Shown: piece after piece, positions 58,841 through 64,000 of the stretch
Numbering within the stretch: the stretch's first letter is position 1
Layout: the number at the start of each line of letters is the position of its first letter
Source: Liquidambar formosana
Lineage: Eukaryota > Streptophyta > Magnoliopsida > Saxifragales > Altingiaceae
Direction of reading: 5' to 3'
DNA length: 64,000 nt
Assembly (NCBI GenBank): GCA_039720395.1
Contig: CM077833.1
Coordinates: 7,951,036-8,015,035 of the forward strand
Notes under the pieces: model-generated
Told to the model about the DNA's origin: nothing
Database searches by the model: none
Seen by the model: the letters and a program-made list of their open reading frames with translations, nothing else
Translations under genes and position numbers: made by a program

Positions 58841-60508
58841 ATGGATCCATCTAGTGAAGACCTTTCCCATCTTATTGCTCATACCGCGAATCTTGATTGT
58901 TCTTCTGAAGAGGTTGTTCTAGTTCAGGATTCTTCGATTGATACGATTGCATCCACTTTAATGCTTGTGGGTAAGTTTGTGACTGATAAAGTCCTCAATA
59001 TTCACTCTGTTAGAAGCACTCTGTTACGTGCTTGGAATCTTCCTCATCGGCTATCTATTACTGTCATCTCTCCGAATATTTTCCTTTTTGGTTTTGTCAG
59101 CGAAATTGACCGTGGTAAGATCTTTTGTTCTGGGCCTTGGTCTGTGCGGGGTTGTCATCTGGTGTTGAAGGAGTGGTCCCCGGGGCTTGTTTTGGAAGAG
59201 GTTTGCTTTAAAGTTTCTCCTTTTTGGGTTCAGATCCATGGGTTGCCTCCTGGTTTTAAATCAGTTGCCAACGCTTCCAAGATTGGGCAGAAGATTGGGC
59301 ATCTGATTGCAGTGGATGAGCAGCGTTCTAATCACTTGGTGTGGAATTATTTTCTTAGGATTCAAGTGGGTATTGATGTCACTGCTCCTCTCCCTACTGG
59401 TTTTTTCTTGAATCGTCATCCCCTTTCGGCTACGTGGATTCACTACAAATACGAGAGGTTATCTGATTTTTGTTATCGATGTGGATGCTTAGGCCATGTT
59501 GAGACGGCTTGTAGTGCTGTTGGCATTTCGGTTCCTGTGGAGATTGATTCCTCTCCAATGGGCTCTAAGGCGTATGGTCCTTGGCTTCGAGCGTTTCAAA
59601 GCTCTAACTCCAGATTTGCAGCTACTCATCCTGGTAGCGGTGCCGGCCCTTCTTTGAAGACCATACCTGTTCCTTTTACTGCTGTGAATAATCATCCCCA
59701 TCACCGGCCACCGGATGTTCTGGTCTCCGGCAAGCCTCTTGTAGCCTCCGATGTGTCACATCTGTCCTCCCACTTGGACATTTCTTCTGACAATTCTATG
59801 CATACGGTGCCAGCTACGGTCAGTACTATTCCTTGCCCAGTCAAACCGCCTTCCCCTTCTCACTGTAAAGCAGATCAACTAAATATCTCTTTTCCAGCCT
59901 TTACAACATCTAGCTCCATTCCTAACTCTCTTTTACAACCTAACCACTCTAGTTCACCCTCTGAATCTTTTGTCCCCCTTCCATTCAATCAGTCGACTCC
60001 CTTGACCACCACTCATATTTCTTCCCCTAACCATGTCCCTCTGTCAAGCCCCTTACCAGCTCTTAAGTCTAGTCCTAGGGTCCCACCTCCCCTGTCCAAC
60101 CCCTCTATTTCCCCTTCTAATTTTTCTACTTTTTCTAGGAAGAGAAAAGCATCTCACGTGCCTCGTCTCTCCTATCTTGAGAAAAAATCCAGAACTACTG
60201 CTCCCCCTCTCACCCCTTTCGTGGTTGATCCGCTTACTATCAAGGCCTGTTCTGCTTCTCCTTCTCCTTCTAACGTCTCCCTCCCCCCTCCCCCACCACT
60301 ACCAACTACACCCACTTTCACATTCCATGGCTTGGCAGCATCTCCACATTCTGGTAGGCACTCCAATTTCAAACGTATGGCAAGACAGTTGGCAGTTACT
60401 AAATCAACTCAGTTTAACAATCACCCAGCTCCTTTGGTGGTGACGGTTAAAGAGCAGGTTTCTGCACCTCTGGCAGTTTCTTCTTTTGAGGTGGCGGGTC
60501 AAGCCTAG
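58841..60508 (+). CDS. LINE ORF1 (nucleic-acid-binding, DUF4283 and CCHC)
   Basis: 555 residues. It starts at ATG 58841 (MDPSSEDLSHLIAH); an in-frame TTG three bases upstream is not taken as a start. Residues about 25-175 form a DUF4283-like domain (WNLPHRLSITVISPNIFLFG, then PFWVQIHGLPPGF). A single CCHC knuckle follows, CYRCGCLGHVETAC (C211, C214, H219, C224). The C-terminal half is Ser/Pro-rich and low in complexity, with a basic patch FSRKRKASH. In plant L1 elements ORF1 protein coats the RNA and acts as a chaperone during target-primed reverse transcription. No internal stop. The stop is 14 nt before the ORF2 start. Confidence 0.93.
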   Translation: MDPSSEDLSHLIAHTANLDCSSEEVVLVQDSSIDTIASTLMLVGKFVTDKVLNIHSVRSTLLRAWNLPHRLSITVISPNIFLFGFVSEIDRGKIFCSGPWSVRGCHLVLKEWSPGLVLEEVCFKVSPFWVQIHGLPPGFKSVANASKIGQKIGHLIAVDEQRSNHLVWNYFLRIQVGIDVTAPLPTGFFLNRHPLSATWIHYKYERLSDFCYRCGCLGHVETACSAVGISVPVEIDSSPMGSKAYGPWLRAFQSSNSRFAATHPGSGAGPSLKTIPVPFTAVNNHPHHRPPDVLVSGKPLVASDVSHLSSHLDISSDNSMHTVPATVSTIPCPVKPPSPSHCKADQLNISFPAFTTSSSIPNSLLQPNHSSSPSESFVPLPFNQSTPLTTTHISSPNHVPLSSPLPALKSSPRVPPPLSNPSISPSNFSTFSRKRKASHVPRLSYLEKKSRTTAPPLTPFVVDPLTIKACSASPSPSNVSLPPPPPLPTTPTFTFHGLAASPHSGRHSNFKRMARQLAVTKSTQFNNHPAPLVVTVKEQVSAPLAVSSFEVAGQA

Positions 60509-60522
60509 CCCCCTCCTTCTCA

Positions 60523-63500
60523 ATGATCATTTTATCATGGAACTGTCGTGGGCTTGCCCGGCCTTCAGCAGTTCGTTCTCTTCGGGCGCTTGTTCGTGAT
60601 TTCCACCCAGATCTTATTTGGTTAGTTGAAACTAAAATCACAGATGCTAAATTGAAGAATTGTCTCTCTAGTATTGGGTTCTACAACTTTGTCTCAGTCC
60701 CTCCCATTAATACAGCTGGGGGATTATGTCTTTGCTGGAAACTTGGGATTGAGGTTGAAGTTACAGTTTTTAATAGTAGTTTGGTTAATGCTCTTGTATT
60801 TTCTTCTCCCCCATCTTCTCCTTGGATGATTACTGGGGTTTATGGCCCCCCATACTGGCAGTGTAAAGAGTCATTTTTAGCTCAACTGGATCGATTGGCA
60901 TCTTCTTTTTGTGGTCCGTGGCTGTGCTTTGGTGACTTTAACTGTATTTTGTCTCAATCTGATAAAAAAGGTGGGAGACCTTTTGCTTGTCCTTCTTCAG
61001 GTGGTCTCGGTGGGTTGATGGATTCCTTCGGTTTGGTTGATCTTGGTTTCGCAGGTAACCCTTTTACTTGGTCGAACAACAGATGTAATGCTGCGAATAT
61101 TCAAGAGAGATTGGATAGAGGTATTGCTAATTTATCTTGGCGTGCTTTGTTTCCCTATGCTTCCTTGGTTCATCTCCCTGCCACGACATCTGATCATTGC
61201 CCCATTATTATTGATACTCTGGGTACGGGTAACTCGGTTAAGAGGCCTTTTAAATTTCAAGCAATGTGGACTAGGGATCCTTCTAGCTCCTTAGTAGTTG
61301 AACATGCTTGGAAATCCTTTTTCCTTGGCTCCCCTTCATTCAGGCTCTGTCAAAAGATCAAGGTTTCCCGGACAGCTCTTTCTTCTTGGAACAGGGATCA
61401 TTTTGGTTGGATTCATAATAAAATCCAAGCTCTCAAAGTTCATCTTGGTAAGATGCAACTTTTGGATCCTTCCCCTTCCTGTTTGGGGTCAGTGGCTAGC
61501 CTTCAATGTGAACTTGATGAATGTTATAAGAGGGAGGAGATTCTGTGGAGAAATAATTCCCGTGTTAAATGGCTTCAGGAAGGGGATCGAAACACAAAAT
61601 TTTTTCATTTGTCTACTATTATGCGTAGTAGGAGGAATTCTATTGACTTCTTGAAGAATGAGGAGGGACTCTGGATTTCTGATAGACTTGCTATTGGCGA
61701 TTGTTTTAATCGTCAATTAGTAAGTCTTTTTTCCTCTTCCAACCCTGCTTTTCCTGCTGGTCTTGATAACCTTGTTTCTCGTTGTATTTCGGCTGAGGAT
61801 AATGAGACTCTCTGTTTGATTCCTTCTGATGAGGAGATACGTAATGTTATCTTTTGCATGGGTTCATCTAAAGCTCCCGGCCCTGATGGTATGTCTGCTT
61901 TGTTTTATAAACACTATTGGTCTACGATTAATACAGATGTTGTTGCCTCAGTTAGGAGTTTTTTTCTTGGTGGTTTTATGTTGCGCCAGTTGAACCATAC
62001 CCATATTGCTCTAATTCCTAAATCTTCTGCGGCTTTTTTGGTCAAGCATTTCCGTCCTATCAGTCTTTGCAATGTTATTTATAAATGCATTGCCAAGATC
62101 CTTTCCAATAGATTACAGCCACTCATGATGAAACTTATTTCCCCTTTACAAGCTGCTTTTGTTCCGGGGAGATCCATTTCTGATAATTCTATTATTGTTC
62201 ATGAGATTTTGCATGCTATGAAACACAAGGCTGGCACAGGTGGGCTTATGGCTATTAAGATTGATATGGAGCGGGCTTATGATAAGGTGGAATGGTCTTT
62301 TTTGTTTGAGGTTTTGCGATGTTTTGGGTTCAATGATATTTGGATTAATTGGATTTCTCAGTGTGTTACAACCACTTCATTTTCCACCCTTATCAATGGT
62401 GGTCCCATTGGGTTGTTTTCCCCTCAAAGAGGTTTGAGACAAGGGGATCCGTTATCCCCTTTCTTATTCATTTTATGTTCTGAGGTTCTGTCCAGACTTC
62501 TATTTCGGGCAGAGGAAAATGGGGAGATTCATGGTATTAAAATTTGTAGAGGTAGCCCAGCTGTTTCACATGTTTTATTTGCAGATGATCTTATCCTTTT
62601 CTGTAGGGCTAAATCTTCTGAAGCTGCTGCAATGTGGACTTGCCTCAATCTATTTGAATCCTGGTCTGGTCAAACAATAAACCTGGATAAATCTAGTGTT
62701 CATTTCAGCAAAAATATTAGAGGTCGTACGGCGGCGGCCCTTTGTTCTTCTTTAAATTTACGGAAGGCATCCTCTTCAGCAAAATATTTGGGCTTACCCC
62801 TCTTTATTGGGGCTGCTAAGACTGCCTCCTTTTCTGATATTGTGGAGAAAGTTCAGGGTCGTATTAGCGGGTGGAAGGCTAAGATTTTATCAATGGCTGG
62901 GAGGTCAACTCTTATTCGATCTGTGGCTACAGCTCTTCCCAATTACACTATGTCTACCTTCATTCTCCCCAAATCTGTTTGTCGCACACTTGATGCACGT
63001 TGCCGTGATTTTTGGTGGGGTTTTACTAAAGAGAATCACAGAGGTCTTTACCTCAAATCCTGGGAGTCTTTATGTCGTCCTAAAAGTGTTGGGGGTCTAG
63101 GCTTTCGACGGGCTGAGGATATGAACAAAGCACTGATTGCCAAGTTGGGTTGGAATTTTTGTATGGAGGCTGAGAGCTTATGGATCAAGTTGTTGAAAGC
63201 CAAGTATGGTACCACTCACAAGTTTTTTGAGAATTCTTCTTCAAATGATGCTTCTTGGATTTGGAAAGGCATCCTCAGTTGCAGAGATGTTCTTGCTAAA
63301 GGCATGTGTTTTGCTGTGGGAGATGGATCCAATATTGATTTCTGGAAGGATCCTTGGGTTCCTTTTATTCCAAGCTTTCGTCCCACTCCTCAAAGAGAAC
63401 GTGCTATCGATTACAACTTAGTCTCGGATTTCATTGTCAAACCAGATTGGATCTGGAACAGTGCGAAACTTAGAAGCTCTTTTGATGAGGAGTCCGTTAA

Positions 63501-64000
63501 TCACATTCTTAAAATTCAGATTTCCCCTCACCATTGTCTTGATAGGTGGGTTTGGGCCCCTACTTCCAAAGGCGAGTTCTCAGTTAAGTCTGCCTATCTC
63601 ACAGATCAACAGGCCCGCTTCTCCTTTTCTGGTCCTTGTTCCACAGCGGTTTGGAACTCTTTATGGACCTCTCGTCTCCATGAAAGACTTAAAATTCTTT
63701 TTTGGAAACTTTTTTGGGATATCCTTCCTGTGCGTGAGGTTCTATGTCGCCGTTTTCCAATTGATGATGTCTCTTGTCCCCTTTGTGGTGCCTGTTTGGA
63801 GTCTACTCGGCATCTTTTCATGGAGTGTAAAATCACAGAGCTTTTGTGGTTTGGTTCTAAATGGTCTGTCCGGCTGCAATCTTTTGCTCATCTTAGTTTT
63901 ATTGATTGGCTATGTTTGCTTCTTTCCAATGGCCCTGGTCTTGATTTGCCTCAGGAAGCACATGTTCATTTTCTTATATTTGCTGCTGTATTGATGGACC
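60523..64000 (+). CDS. LINE ORF2 (endonuclease, reverse transcriptase, zf-RVT), open to edge
   Basis: 1159 codons read in one frame with no stop; incomplete at the window end. Endonuclease (about 1-230): SWNCRG (5-10), VETK with Glu36, GDFN (137-140), and SDH (223-225), all catalytic positions present. RT: SKAPGPDGMSALFYKHYW, FRPISLCNVIYKCIAKIL, QAAFVPGRSISDN, KIDMERAYDKVEW (Asp 581), GLRQGDPLSPF (637-647), FADD (686-689) and KYLGLPL. The C-terminal part has the DFWWG and PKSVGGLGF blocks and a zf-RVT CPLCGACLESTRHLFMEC. The protein nicks DNA and copies the LINE RNA at the nick. All catalytic residues I can judge are intact, so the element may be recently active. Confidence 0.93.
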   Translation, partial: MIILSWNCRGLARPSAVRSLRALVRDFHPDLIWLVETKITDAKLKNCLSSIGFYNFVSVPPINTAGGLCLCWKLGIEVEVTVFNSSLVNALVFSSPPSSPWMITGVYGPPYWQCKESFLAQLDRLASSFCGPWLCFGDFNCILSQSDKKGGRPFACPSSGGLGGLMDSFGLVDLGFAGNPFTWSNNRCNAANIQERLDRGIANLSWRALFPYASLVHLPATTSDHCPIIIDTLGTGNSVKRPFKFQAMWTRDPSSSLVVEHAWKSFFLGSPSFRLCQKIKVSRTALSSWNRDHFGWIHNKIQALKVHLGKMQLLDPSPSCLGSVASLQCELDECYKREEILWRNNSRVKWLQEGDRNTKFFHLSTIMRSRRNSIDFLKNEEGLWISDRLAIGDCFNRQLVSLFSSSNPAFPAGLDNLVSRCISAEDNETLCLIPSDEEIRNVIFCMGSSKAPGPDGMSALFYKHYWSTINTDVVASVRSFFLGGFMLRQLNHTHIALIPKSSAAFLVKHFRPISLCNVIYKCIAKILSNRLQPLMMKLISPLQAAFVPGRSISDNSIIVHEILHAMKHKAGTGGLMAIKIDMERAYDKVEWSFLFEVLRCFGFNDIWINWISQCVTTTSFSTLINGGPIGLFSPQRGLRQGDPLSPFLFILCSEVLSRLLFRAEENGEIHGIKICRGSPAVSHVLFADDLILFCRAKSSEAAAMWTCLNLFESWSGQTINLDKSSVHFSKNIRGRTAAALCSSLNLRKASSSAKYLGLPLFIGAAKTASFSDIVEKVQGRISGWKAKILSMAGRSTLIRSVATALPNYTMSTFILPKSVCRTLDARCRDFWWGFTKENHRGLYLKSWESLCRPKSVGGLGFRRAEDMNKALIAKLGWNFCMEAESLWIKLLKAKYGTTHKFFENSSSNDASWIWKGILSCRDVLAKGMCFAVGDGSNIDFWKDPWVPFIPSFRPTPQRERAIDYNLVSDFIVKPDWIWNSAKLRSSFDEESVNHILKIQISPHHCLDRWVWAPTSKGEFSVKSAYLTDQQARFSFSGPCSTAVWNSLWTSRLHERLKILFWKLFWDILPVREVLCRRFPIDDVSCPLCGACLESTRHLFMECKITELLWFGSKWSVRLQSFAHLSFIDWLCLLLSNGPGLDLPQEAHVHFLIFAAVLMD

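Larger units (their letters stand above)
58711..64000 (+). mobile_element. L1-type LINE, apparently intact, runs off window
   Basis: 5' UTR of about 130 bp, ORF1 58841-60508, a 14-nt gap, and ORF2 60523 to the window edge without a stop. It lies inside a Stowaway MITE. Antisense to SGR2. The 3' end, poly-A tail and target duplication are outside the window. Confidence 0.92.

Noticed and set aside
58841..60508. A long open frame that could be taken for a host Ser/Pro-rich zinc-knuckle gene
   Set aside because: It has the DUF4283-like and CCHC layout of plant LINE ORF1 and is followed after 14 nt by LINE endonuclease/RT.

Overview
This is AT-rich nuclear DNA from a flowering plant, probably a dicot or other large-intron angiosperm; I cannot name the species. 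The evidence is plant-type L1 LINEs, Ty1/copia and Ty3/gypsy elements primed by initiator tRNA-Met, hAT, Stowaway and Harbinger-type elements, TRIMs, and one spliced plant gene. No bacterial genes, CRISPR array or RNA genes were seen.

The one host gene I recognise is on the minus strand: a homologue of SHOOT GRAVITROPISM 2 (SGR2), a DDHD-family phosphatidic-acid-preferring phospholipase A1-like protein. Six exons are visible, in gene order 56180-56025, 55684-55613, 55523-55371, 40078-40028, 29550-29380 and 17624-17475. All six have lengths divisible by three, carry no stops and have GT/AG borders. They total 753 nt (251 codons) spread over 38.7 kb. The N-terminal exons must lie beyond 64000. 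The exons with the lipase serine motif and the DDHD domain must lie below position 1. Almost everything else in the window is intron of this gene, filled with nested transposons.

Layout: 1-17474 (intron 3' of the last visible exon) holds an hAT end, two LINE fragments, a 5'-truncated copia, a LINE 3' part, MITEs and a copia element with both LTRs (10668-16065). 17625-29379 (11.8 kb intron) holds copia relics broken by two hAT families, a tandem TRIM array, LINE pieces and a 322-bp mini-LTR element. 29551-40027 (10.5 kb intron) holds an internally deleted gypsy element (30516-39953) whose 5' LTR was split by a 6-kb LTR-type insertion and whose body carries a solo LTR. 40079-55370 (15.3 kb intron) holds a LINE, an hAT element and a gypsy element (46333-54971) that contains an hAT, a Stowaway, a Harbinger-like element and a solo LTR. 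56181-64000 holds a LINE fragment and an apparently intact LINE whose ORF1 is complete and whose ORF2 stays open to the window edge.

The most notable points are the transposon-inflated SGR2 gene with a lone 51-nt exon between 15.3- and 10.5-kb introns, the intact LINE, a non-autonomous hAT family built of CGATATATCG-like motifs with clear 8-bp target duplications, and a Harbinger-like element sitting exactly in an hAT target duplication. Target duplications were read by eye; divergence figures were not computed.
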